Below are positions 31,878-42,754 of a stretch of 64,000 nucleotides of DNA, piece after piece (position 1 is the first letter of the stretch; the number at the start of each line of letters is the position of its first letter). A model generated the notes under the pieces. That model was not told the DNA's origin. It worked only from the letters and a program-made list of their open reading frames with translations, and made no database searches. Source of the stretch: Conoideocrella luteorostrata (taxonomy: Eukaryota > Ascomycota > Sordariomycetes > Hypocreales > Clavicipitaceae); the NCBI GenBank assembly GCA_032433595.1, contig JASWJB010000193.1, positions 19,915 to 83,914 of the forward strand. The letters are read 5' to 3'. Both the position numbers and the translations under genes were made by a program.

Positions 31878-32210
31878 TTGTACCAGAAGGTAAAGCAAAA
31901 CAATAAACAAAGTATTTGATTTAATCAAGTCTATCTAGAAAAGGAAGAGAAGAAGAAGAAGAATATCTATGCCTACGCCGTAAATAAGATGCGCGCCAGG
32001 GTGACCACGTGACGTGCCCAGGTGCCTGCCTGCGTGCCTTGACGGGATATTCCAACACTTACCCTGTAGCCACGATATTTATACAGCGATATTAACCCTT
32101 CCACCTTAAGTTGTTTTCCCCTTCTTAGAGAGACAGAATTAAATACACCGTCTTTGCATTTTTGAATCATTTGATCTAGATCACCTGCACAATACCCTGT
32201 GCAACCCACA
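31878..32210. repeat. Family A LTR (reverse) abutting a family B LTR piece
   Basis: 31878-32057 is a reverse family A LTR ending ATTCCAACA. From about 32066 a family B body follows in forward orientation (CCACGATATTTATACAGCG to TGTGCAACCCACA at 32210), lacking its first 30-40 bp. One element probably inserted at or beside the other. Confidence 0.7.
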
Positions 32211-32988
32211 GTATGACCTTAGGGCGAGTATTTAGGACCTGGCGTAACGTACGGAGTACCCGCGTCAGACCCATACATGATGGTGTCTTGGGCATTACAT
32301 TACGGCCATGTCGATAAGGCTTAGAACACGGCAAAGTAGTGTCGTCGCGACAATTCCGGCCTCGATAAAGCCGTTGTATTATCTTTAATGTTTCTCACTG
32401 TCTCATGGATGCCCGCTGGGTGAAGTCAAAGTAGAGATGCGGTGGTGCCCGGGCGGTGCGGCGCGCCGTGGGGCGGACGATCCGTTCCTTGCCCCCCCGT
32501 TGTTAGGCTGATGATCGTCATTGCACGTGCGTGTACTAAATAGAGATAGCCCTGATAAGAGAATACCTAATAAATCCGCAATGCGCTACGCCCGATTTCA
32601 GCGACAGATAACACGCAAAGTGCTCTGGAGAAACCCAAGTCTCTACGGATTAGTCCGCCGTCGGTAACAGCTGCAGCCTGCCTTCCAGTGTAGCAAGGCG
32701 CTGTGGCAGCCACTAAATTGCTCGCAGCGCGTTTGCCTACTTGGCAAGAATCCAAGCGCAACTCCGCCACGCCACAGCCTCGTTGGGCATCTACTATGGT
32801 ACTGGCGATAACATGTGGCTTGCATAATCGGTCCTGGTGAGCAATTTCCTTCACTGCCTGTAATTAGAAGCGACCAAAGTGACATGTAGAGTTTCCTCAT
32901 CTCGTGCTGGAGCACCCTCAGCCTCAGCCGCAGCCCTGGTCGGGCTGCGTCGGTCGGACTGCCTCTCGACCCCTCTCGACCCCTCTCG
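32211..32988. other. Intergenic, upstream of the NLR-like gene
   Basis: No conserved frame was found on either strand, though overlapping frames exist at 32567-32915. The tract TCGACCCCTCTCGACCCCTC at 32966-32985 is a short tandem repeat. Part of this stretch may act as promoter for the large gene downstream. Confidence 0.35.
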
Positions 32989-33231
32989 ATGCCAACCTCC
33001 TTGTCTGTGTTCCTGGAGGACTCGTATCTTATTGTTACTGTCGACTATTCGCAGACTGTTCTGCGAAAGTATTATGCCATTCAAAAAGCGATTTTCCAGG
33101 ACCTCGGAGAGAATAGGCCGAAAAAGCACCAACTAACACTGTCCGCAGACGACACCAGTATCGAGTTCCGCGCCAACACCTACCTTCACCCGCATACGTC
33201 TGCCGTTGCTGAACCGGAACCGGAACCCTAG
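32989..33231 (+). CDS. Small 80-residue frame upstream of the NLR-like gene
   Basis: ATG 32989 to TAG 33231. It reads MPTSLSVFLEDSYLIVTVDY and ends in an EPEPEP tail. It has a coding-like first part with alternating hydrophobic residues and no signal peptide. It ends 115 bp before the ATG of the large gene on the same strand. It could be an upstream ORF, a separate small gene, or a relic of an older 5' exon. I do not recognise the family. Confidence 0.3.
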   Translation: MPTSLSVFLEDSYLIVTVDYSQTVLRKYYAIQKAIFQDLGENRPKKHQLTLSADDTSIEFRANTYLHPHTSAVAEPEPEP

Positions 33232-33346
33232 GAACCGTCTCCTACAACCCGCGGCTCGACTCTAGCTTCCTCGTCGATGTAGGCGAACCGCACAACCTGT
33301 CATTCCACCCGCCTATGTGCCAGCCTCGCGCTCTTCCTTCCACACC

Positions 33347-36300
33347 ATGGCATCCCGCAACTGTCTCGACAGTCCCGACTCCTATGCGATCGCCTGGATC
33401 ACTGCTTTTCCTATCGAACGGGCTGCTGCAGAAGCGATGCTTGACGAGGAACATGCGGCTCCATCTGGCTTCACTAGAAACGAAACCGATACGAACGTTT
33501 ACACGTGGGGTCGCGTGGGAGAGCACAATATCGTCATCGTCTCCCCCGCCGGAGTTTATAGAATTACCTCGGCTGCGACTATAGCCTTGGGACTGCTTGC
33601 TTCTCATCCGTCCATCCGTTTTGGTCTTTTGGTTGGCATAGGCGGTGGCATCCCCCAACTGGACGACGACCGCGACATCCGGCTCGGCGACATTGTTGTG
33701 AGCCAGCCCGATGGGGCCACGGGCGGCGTCTGCCAGTACGCTCCCCAAGTTGACCATTGTTCCGACTTGCATCATGAAACGTCGAACCGTGCTTCAAGCT
33801 CACTTCACGAGACTGACACGCATGGCGAAAGCGGAAGTCGACATAAAGTGGTCTCTACCTTGATTGCCATTGCGGGCGCATTAGGATCGGCAACTCATGA
33901 TTCTTTCGATCTTACAAAATTCCGAGACGGAGCTGCCCTTGATTTCCCAGAAATCCCTGGTGAGAAGGAAAGAAACCGAAATCTAGCACACATCAAAGAC
34001 ATTTATAGTAAACAGCTAGAAGAAGACGACCGGACCAAGGCATGGTCTAGTGATAGGCACGAGCGCAAAGGCTTTCTCGGACGGCCCCCGACGGTCCTCC
34101 TCAATGCGCTTACCAGCATCCAGGCCGATCACGAGCTAAATGACTCCAAGGTTCCCTGCTTCCTTCAACAGATGCTGGAGAAGAACCCAAAGATGGGCAA
34201 GAGATCCAAGCAAAATCTTGGCTATGCTCACCAGGGCTTCGAAAATGACCGCCTTTTTACAGCCTCAAGTAGTCACGTCCCCGGGCCGGACTGCCGGGAC
34301 TGCGACGCGGCTGGTGAGGTTCAACGCGATCCTCGAGGCACCACCGACCCCGATATCCACTACGGGACCATCGCATCTGGCAACACGCTTGTCAAAGACG
34401 CCGCCTCGCGCGATCGGATTGTTGCCGACATCGGCGAGGATTGCATCTGTTTTGATACAGAAGCAGCCGGCCTAATGAATCACTTTCCCTGTCTTATAAT
34501 TCGAGGGATCTGCGACTACGCCGATTCCCACATGAACGATCGATGGCAACGCTATGCCTCGGCCACCGCCGCTGCGTATGCCAAGGAGCTCTTGGCGTAC
34601 GTGCCGGTCGTAGAGACCCAGGAGACCAAGAGGGCACTGGAAGTGCTTCAGTTGGGTTAGTTTGTTCTTGTATCGTTTACTGCGCTAAACCAGAAAATAC
34701 ACGAAACCGAATAACATTTGAACTTGGAACACGTCCTGACTGTGAGTAGTTCGACAACAAGTTCAACAACCGATCGATGGCGCGCAGCAGACAGCTGCAA
34801 CGAAAGCTGTACCTGATTCCATTAGTTCTGGCCTTCTTGCCGATACGATCAAGCGCTGGCTTTGTCCCCCGGATCCATCTACAAACGCCAGCCGTGCGAG
34901 GGAGCTCCGCCATGAGGGGACCGGCGTATGGCTCCTAAAAAATTCGGTCTTTCAGGAGTGGCACTCAGGGGCGCGTCAACATTTATGGCTTCATGGGCTT
35001 GCGGGATGTGGAAAGACGGTTCTGAGTGCGACTGTGATGGATTATCTCGCGAAGGGAAACAACTGTCTTATCCTTAGCTTCTTCTTTGACATTAGCGATA
35101 TAACAAAGCAGACTTTGTATAGCATGTTACGGTCGTTTGTTTTCCAGCTTTATCAAGGCGGGGCTGGTTATAAAGGGCTTCTTAACGGTTTATTCCAAGC
35201 ACACCAGTATGGCCGCCACCAACCTGCGACAAAGGCGCTCTCAGATGTTTTATTTGAGATGCTTGCAATCCAGAAGAAGAAGGTTTCTATTGTTCTGGAC
35301 GCCTTGGACGAGTCGACAACGAGGGGCGAACTACTCCTCTGGATCAAGGACGTAGTGTCTAGGCCAGAGCTGCGCCACGTCCAGCTGATTTGTACCGGTC
35401 GGCCTGAAGCCGAGTTCCTGCGCGACATCCCGTCGTGGATAGGCGATAAAAACGACTTAGCACTTGATAAGCAGGCTATTAACGCCGATGTCCGATCGTA
35501 CGTCACTGCACAGCTTTCGCAACGACCTGAATTTCAGAACAAGGGCTTGTCGCAGGATCTCCTCGAGCAGATCCGAAGTAAGATTGAGGACGGGACTGAC
35601 GGGATGTGAGATATTGCTGCTTCGATCGATATGTAGATGGTTTGCTGATATACCGCGTAGGTTCAAATGGGCAGCCTGTCAATTAGACAGTCTTGCCAGA
35701 TGCCCGAGTCCAAAGGCTATACAAACCGCGCTTAATCAATTACCCCAGGATCTGAAAGAGATGTACCGACGCATGATGAAATGCATACCGACGGAGCTCA
35801 AAACCGATGCGATACGGCTCCTACAATTCCTAGTGCATTCCAAGCGACCTCTTAGGCCGGCTGAGGCTAAAGAAGTAATAGCGACGCAGATCGAAAACGG
35901 GTCGCGAGGGTTTAGCATCAAGCGTCGACCGCTCCGCGACACTGATGTTTTGGCCTACTGTCCTAGCTTAGTGAAAATTGTTCACACCACCGATAAAGAG
36001 TTGCATCTTGCCCACTTTTCTGTTAAACAGTATCTTCTTAGTGAAAATCAGTTCAATATCACAACTGCCAGCATTTCCATCACGAGCACATGCTTGACTT
36101 ATCTTACGGACATCAACGGTAGCCACGAAGAGATCACGCAGGGTTTTCCGATGGCAAGATATGCGGCGGAAGTCTGGACAGGCTATGCTGCGTTGGCTCA
36201 GGCTTCAGAAGATATAGTTCGAGCGGCAGTCAGGTTCCTAGAAGAGGAAGCAACGTTCCAACGATGGGCTCGTTTGTATCAGCCTGATAAGGATTGCGAC

Positions 36301-39300
36301 CCTAGTCCAGATCCCCCACGAGGTTCAAGGCTCTACTATGCTTGCTTTGCTGGGCTCGTAGCGCCTGCACGAGATCTTATTGCTAGGGGAGCGGACGTCA
36401 ACGCGCAGGGCGGCACCCACGGCAGCGCTCTCCAGGCCGCCGCAAGACAAGGCCATCAAGAGATCGTCACACTGCTCTTAGACAAGGGAGCGGACGTTAA
36501 CGCGCAGGGCGGCAAATACGGCAACGCTCTCCAGGCCGCCGCAGGAGCAGGCTATCAAGAGATCGTCACACTGCTCTTAGACAAGGGAGCGGACGTTAAC
36601 GCGCAGGTCGGCAAGCTTGGCAGCGCTCTCCAGGCCGCCGCAAGAGGAGGCTATCAAGAGATCGTTACACTGCTCTCGGACAAAGGAGCGGACGTTAACG
36701 CGCAGGGCGGCGCCTACGGCAGCGCTCTCCAGGCCGCCGCAAGACAAGGCCATCAAGAGACTGTTACACTGCTCTTGGACAAAGGAGCGGACGTTAACGC
36801 GCAGGGCGGCGCTTATGGTAACGCTCTCCAGGCCGCCGCAAGACAAGGCTATCAAGAGATTGTCACAATGCTCTTAGTCAAGGGAGCGGACGTCAACGCG
36901 CAGGGTGGTGCCTATGGCAACGCTCTCCAGGCCGCCGCAAGAGGAGGCCATCAAGAGATCATCACGCTGCTCTTAAACGAGGGAGCGGACGTTAACGCGC
37001 AAGGCGGCAATTACGGCAACGCTCTCCAGGCCGCCGCAGGAGGAGGCCATCAAGAGATCGTCACACTGCTCTTAGACAAGGGAGCAGACGTCAATGCGCA
37101 GGGCGAACAGACGCCGCTATCGTGGGCGGCCGAGAACGGACATGAGGCCACTGTGAAGCTTCTGCCGGCGGCCGAAGGCGTCGATGACGCGCCTCAGGAG
37201 ACACGACCGGTGCAGGCTGCACCTCTCAGGGACTCGGGATACGCGTCTTTGTTTGCAATGGAAATCAAGCTTAATAGTCTGAGGAAGCACGGTGATCAGG
37301 TTGCTGCAGAGCCTGTGCAGGAGATGGCCGAGCAAGATGTGGACGACACGGCTACCGAGTATTCTAACATATCGAGCACGACATCTTCGCAGATGCAGCA
37401 GTATATAGGAGAATTGTTAGGCGACTTGTTCAGTAAGATTAGCTGGCTGAAAATAGACGAAAAGACGCAAAGGGAGGTCTTGGCGATTCTGCCGGAGCTA
37501 CTCCAGGCCTTTGCGCTGAAGCTTGGGCGTGATGCCCCGACGCAAATGCATCGAGATGTTATGGCCTTTGTCCACAAGCATAGACAGTAAGTGAACCATC
37601 AGATTTTGAGGTCAACTGAATCGCCCGTGAGTGCCACGGACATCTAGAATAAAATATTAAGACCGTGATAATCACGACTCTTCTTATCCTAGACTAGTTA
37701 CCCTAACAGTTCTACTTTCCTAGTGACATTGCCGAAGCCATCGAGGATATCGGTTTCAAAGGAGATGAAGAGGACCTCGAGAAGAGCACGGCTGCCTTGG
37801 ATGGCATGACTTTACAAGACCGCATGACTCTTTGGGAGGATAAAGATAGCTACGAAGAGGTCTCAGCCGAGGAAAGGATATGCCTTAGCCCGGACGATAT
37901 CGATACCGACGAGAGCGAGATAGGATCTAGCAGTCCAGATCTGGAGGCTAGAGATGACGAGAGCGAGATAAGATCTAAAAGTACAGATCGGGAGGCTAGA
38001 GTTGTGGGGATTGAAGATGAAGTGCCTGATAGTTGGCTTCCCGCCGACCGAGAGTTCATCTCCAGCACTGATGCTTACGAATGGCTACTTACTCGACTGC
38101 AGAGGGAGCTCCGCCTTGTTTCAGCAGAGCCAAACACCATTCAAGCGATCCGAGGTACGATTATGTCCTCGCTCCCGACAGCTCATAGGATTAGTAGGAA
38201 GGTATCTTCGCAGAGTTACAGTGCGAGATTTGAGCTTGACTGGGACATTCTTGAATTTTTCCAGACGCAGCGGTATTCAACGCCCCCGGACCAGGCATTT
38301 GAAGGCGTTGTCACCCTGACCGGGTCATGCCATGATGCGCAGGCCGCAACTTGTGCCCAGTACACACGCCAGACTTGGCCTTTGACAGGAGAGGCGATGA
38401 TTCAGCTAGTTAAAGAGATCCTCCGAGGCGGGGAGGGCCATTCGCATTTGTGTAAGTGGCTAGGTCCGAAGAATCAAACAGACAACCGCGATGACTATCT
38501 AACTTGACGCCAGGCAAAATACGAGACGGAACATCACTTACCGCATGGACAAGCGGATCGAAATTCATGGTAGAAGCTGATGGGGTCGCGATTTCCCTTG
38601 CGGAGACTGTAGAGCAGCTTGCCTGGCTTGGGGCTGCTTTGAGGACTTCGCCGCGACAGAGCGGGCTTGTCTACTACACGCCAATTATCACCAATATCCT
38701 TCAGAACAGTGCCCAGCCACAGAAATCATCAACCGATATCACCTACGAGATCGGATTCATAATGGAAGAAGTCCCGAAGCCTCCCAGCAATGCCAATGGC
38801 CAGTGCTGGCACGACATTTTCAGGAATCCGGTCATCGTCAAGGGTTATCCCATTCCTCAAAGATCCGAGTGGGAGACCGGACTCGAGATCTCACTCAACA
38901 TCTTGGCGGGACTAGCTCGGACTCAGCGTGTCGACCGTTTCAAAGAAAAGGTCTACATCAAAGGCTTTTCAACAATGCTGGTTCCGACCAAGCGAAACGA
39001 AGATATTCTTTGCTGGCATTTGATCTACAAAAAGGACGGAAGTCGGATATCGTACCTAGATGATTCTGTGGACCAAGAACAGCATTTTGGCAGCCTGGAT
39101 CTAGAGAACTTTCGCCATGTCCTGGGGTGGTGCTCAGAAGCTAAATTCTATGCTGGTAAGAAATGCTCCAGTATATCTTTGAGCAAGACATTGCTGCTGA
39201 CATCGAGGACGTGACAGGCTCGGCCCAAGCACACCACCCTAACACCTACTCGAGGCTCCCTAAACCTCATGAAGGATGTGCCCTCGCTAAAACGAGGGTT

Positions 39301-41460
39301 TCGGCAGGGCGGATGATTATGGGCGGCCCAGCCTTCACCATTGGTGACAAAGACACACCCGTCCAAGTGTCTCGCAACGGGTATGTCCCCAGACTCGAAT
39401 GGATATCCACCAAGTTTGTCCTCCTGTGGGACGAGGACGATAAACGAGGTTGGCTTATCAATGGCACGAGCGCTTTATTGCACGCCTTGCGGGCATCTCT
39501 GGAGTATGGTAGCAAGGGTAGGTTTCGATCCGCGCTCCTTTGCAAGAGCGAGGATCTGGAAGAATCGCCTACGCCCTTTACGGCCGACTCTGCCGTCGAC
39601 GTGCTGATCAACCCCAAGAACCGGAACCTCAAGCTGTACCACGAGGGAGACGGGTATCTTCTCCTCGAGAGCCTGATTGAACGTTTTTACAACGTGCTGG
39701 AGAAGCTTATCGACCATCAGATCGACATTGTAGGAGAGGGCGGCAGGAATCTGATTGACAAACCGCGAAGATATCTCGAGGGCTGGGATTTTGAGGACCT
39801 GGCGAAAAAGCAAGACCCGTTGTATCCGTGTGTGGCTACTCTGAACGCCGCTGGTAAAGGATGGGTTGATTTTACGAGGGCCATCCATGCTGTCACATTG
39901 ATTGGGCGCGGTTTTGGCGACATGATCCGGCCAGCTGGTGCAAATTTCTGCGAGTACTGGGCCGAGCTGCCAAAGCGGCAATATTACATCGCAAGTTGCC
40001 TGTCTGATCTGGCCGAAGTGATGAGAGAGCAAGTTGTTTGCGGTGATAATCATGTTCGGCTCAGTGACAACCTAATATGGCACACTCCGACGACCGTCCT
40101 TACGTCTTGTCAATGCAAAGGGGCTCTAGGAGGGGATCATTGTGATCCAGTGCAGACGCTTTTCCCGTTACCACTATCCACGAGATTACTTCCCAGGAAG
40201 CACCCAATTCAAAGAGAAGCCAATGGTGCTTTTATTTTCGGATACAGCTCGTGTTTCTCGTGGGTCTGGGGGGACACTGGACATCCTCGAGAAGGCAAAC
40301 TCAACGAAGGGGCGCCTTCGTCTAATGCGGTCGAGATGGACACAGATTCGCTCAATGACAGCGGCATAGGTACAAGCCTGGCACGGTCAGAATCTGAGGG
40401 CCGACTCCTATCTCCGTCAAGGTCGACCACTCGACACTTGATGCGGGCTCCGAGTGAGTCTCACAACGGCACCATGACACCAAACTCGTCAGCTTTCGTC
40501 AAGCAGAAGAGGTACAGCAGACACCAATACAAGGTGGGAATTATCTGCGCGTTGCCGAAAGAACTCATGGCGGTCCGGGCGCTCTTTGACGATGACCATG
40601 ACAGTCCCGGAGCTTTGCCTTTCGATACCAACCAATACTCGCTCGGCGTGATGGAACAGCACTGGATTGTTGCGGCGTGTCTCCCGTACGGCGAGTACGG
40701 GACCAACTCGGCCGCATCAGTCGCAACAAATATGTCGCGAAGTTTCACATGCATTCAATTCTGCCTCCTGGTCGGCATCGGCGGCGGCGCGCCCTCGGAA
40801 AAGAATGACATCCGCCTTGGGGATGTGGTCGTCAGCAGGCCTACAGGCAACTGGTCCGGTGTAATCCAACATGACCTCGGCAAGGAGAAGGAGGGCAGGC
40901 CATTCGAACGGACAGGCTCATTGCGTCCCCCACCACGCGTCCTGAACACCGCCGTCAGCTCCCTTTGTTCAGACCCGACCCTGCCGCCTGACCCGCTAGC
41001 CCCTCATCTCGGGGTTATATCCGCCCGTCTTGAGGGGTTTCCCAAGTACAAACGCCCAGAGAAACCCGACGTACTGTTCCAAGCTGCCTGCGCTAGCTGC
41101 CAAGCGCGGCAGGTATCCCAGGAAGAGTGTCCCCACCTGCGGCAGCGCGTCCCTCGCCTGACGGCTGCGCCTGTGATTCACTACGGGCTTATCGCGTCAG
41201 GCAACTGTGTCGTCAAGGATGCAGCGATCCGCGACCGGCTGGCCGAAGGTGGCGTGTTGTGCATTGAGATGGAGGCTGCTGGCGTGCTCAACACAGTTGA
41301 TGGCCTTGTGATCCGTGGCATCTGCGATTATTGTGATGCGCAAAAGAACGACGACTGGCAAGAGTATGCGGCGGCTGCGGCGGCAGCATATGCGAAGCTT
41401 TTGCTCCGCTTTGTGACTAAAGAGGAAGGTATCAGGTCGCGGAAAAGGAAGCGGAGATAA
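33347..41460 (+). CDS. Giant NLR-like protein: PNP-NACHT-ankyrin-unknown-PNP
   Basis: Six exons: 33347-34655, 34762-35605, 35661-37586, 37724-38451, 38514-39155 and 39218-41460, joined in one frame of 2,563 residues. Donors are GTTAGT, GTGAGA, GTAAGT, GTAAGT and GTAAGA. The start has context CACACCATGGC. Residues 1-430 are a nucleoside-phosphorylase-like (PNP_UDP) domain with LVGIGGGIP, TEAAG and RGICDYAD. The NACHT follows, with P-loop GLAGCGKT (515-522) and Walker B IVLDALDE (Asp616). Ankyrin repeats span 961 to about 1202. A fungus-specific region begins DSGYASLFAM and includes FMVEADGVAI and GLARTQRV. A second PNP_UDP domain (from 2255) has LVGIGGGAP, EMEAAG and RGICDYCD. In the family such proteins are cytosolic STAND NTPases in non-self recognition. 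The long intron at 37587 could instead separate two genes. Confidence 0.8.
36388..37113 (+). repeat. Ankyrin array of near-identical 99-bp units
   Basis: Seven units of exactly 99 bp start at 36388, 36487, 36586, 36685, 36784, 36883 and 36982, with a diverged eighth at 37081. Each encodes GADVNAQGG-xxGxALQAAA-xxGxQEIVTLLLDK. Differences concentrate in two short places: the two residues after AQGG (TH, KY, KL, AY, NY) and the residues after QAAA (RQ, GA, RG, GG). In ankyrin folds these lie in the loop and helix that bind ligands. Confidence 0.92.
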
Positions 41461-42754
41461 GAACCAATTGTAGCTGAAGGTAATTTACCTCATAGCCAGT
41501 GATCCCGTTAGATTAGACTAGGTTTGGTGGGAATAGATTGTGTGTGGAGTTTCGTAAATTTTGCTTTATAATAGTTTTCTTTATCTCGCAGGTATGTATA
41601 TTAATTTCACTATATTTCACTTCGTCATAAACTAGCTATCATGTCAACGCCAAAAGCCTTCTGATCATATACTATTCTTTTGCCTCCTTCATCATGACGC
41701 CACCCAATCGCCCACTCACATCCCATAGCGCCTCCCGCTAGTAGTGATGACCTCCAAGCTCTGCCATGTAAGGCATCCGCTCATCGGCCCTTAAAATCGG
41801 GCTCTTGGTGGTTTGAGAAGGTTTCATAGCACGAATACGACTGACCGGACATAGAGGATGGTTGTGAATGTTCCATATGCCAACTTGTTGGTTGTGGATG
41901 TTGACGTCCAGCACGCTTTCTGTACCAGATGAATGTGTTGAGACCAGATGCTCGTCTGGACGGTTAGTGCCATAACTAGCTATAACCTATCGCATAGTCA
42001 CATCTATCGGATAATACAGGTCACTAGTGCTGATGAGAGTGGAGGAATTCGGTCAAGCTGAAAACACAGGATATGAGGACATGAGGCCGGTAAAGTAATA
42101 TAATTAGGAAGCACAGGGCTTCTGATTTGATGCTAAAAGGTTCTTGCACGAAGCAATAGGTAAAACAAAGTATTCAACTCATTTGATCATGGCTATCTAG
42201 CAAAGAAGAGAGAAAAAAGGTGTCTGAGCGCGCCGCACTTAAAAGAGGTACTCCAGGGCGACCATGCGACCGGCACGTGTGCGCCCGTACGCTGCGCTTA
42301 GCGAGGGATTCCAACAGTAAATCCACAATAGATAGCCTATATTATTTATCATAGCTGCATGGCAAAATGTAACTATCTTTTTGAAATGCTCCCGTGGAAA
42401 ACGCAGACCCGCTAACACTTAACGTACATGGCCAACACTAAAGCGCCAACTATGTGTAGTAGACATAGTTGAAAACCCTACTCCTTCTATAATTAATCAA
42501 CAACTGCTCTAGTCGATATCTAATCCCTATTTGTGACATCATGTATGTCAGGGTTTACAGTGCGCTAGTACCAATTTAGCACCTCGAATTTACGCGTGAA
42601 GAGGCGTCGCGTTGGAATTGCCTATCGCAGATTGTTTGCGCGGGATTGGGCTACAATTGGGTTAGCTGGAAACCAGTGATACTCATATTTGTGCTAATAG
42701 AGAGCTATATCTGTGCAAATGGCAAAACTGGAATGAAAATGCAACCTCTCCCGC
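41461..42754. other. Intergenic with a family A LTR
   Basis: A reverse family A LTR occupies about 42103-42316 (ATTAGGAAGCACAGGGCTTC to GGGATTCCAACA). It is diverged and lacks a target duplication. The rest is AT-rich and likely holds the 3' ends of the two flanking convergent genes. No gene is seen. Confidence 0.55.

Noticed and set aside
33242..33803. Minus-strand frames opposite the first phosphorylase domain
   Set aside because: They are shadows of a strongly supported plus-strand coding exon with conserved motifs.
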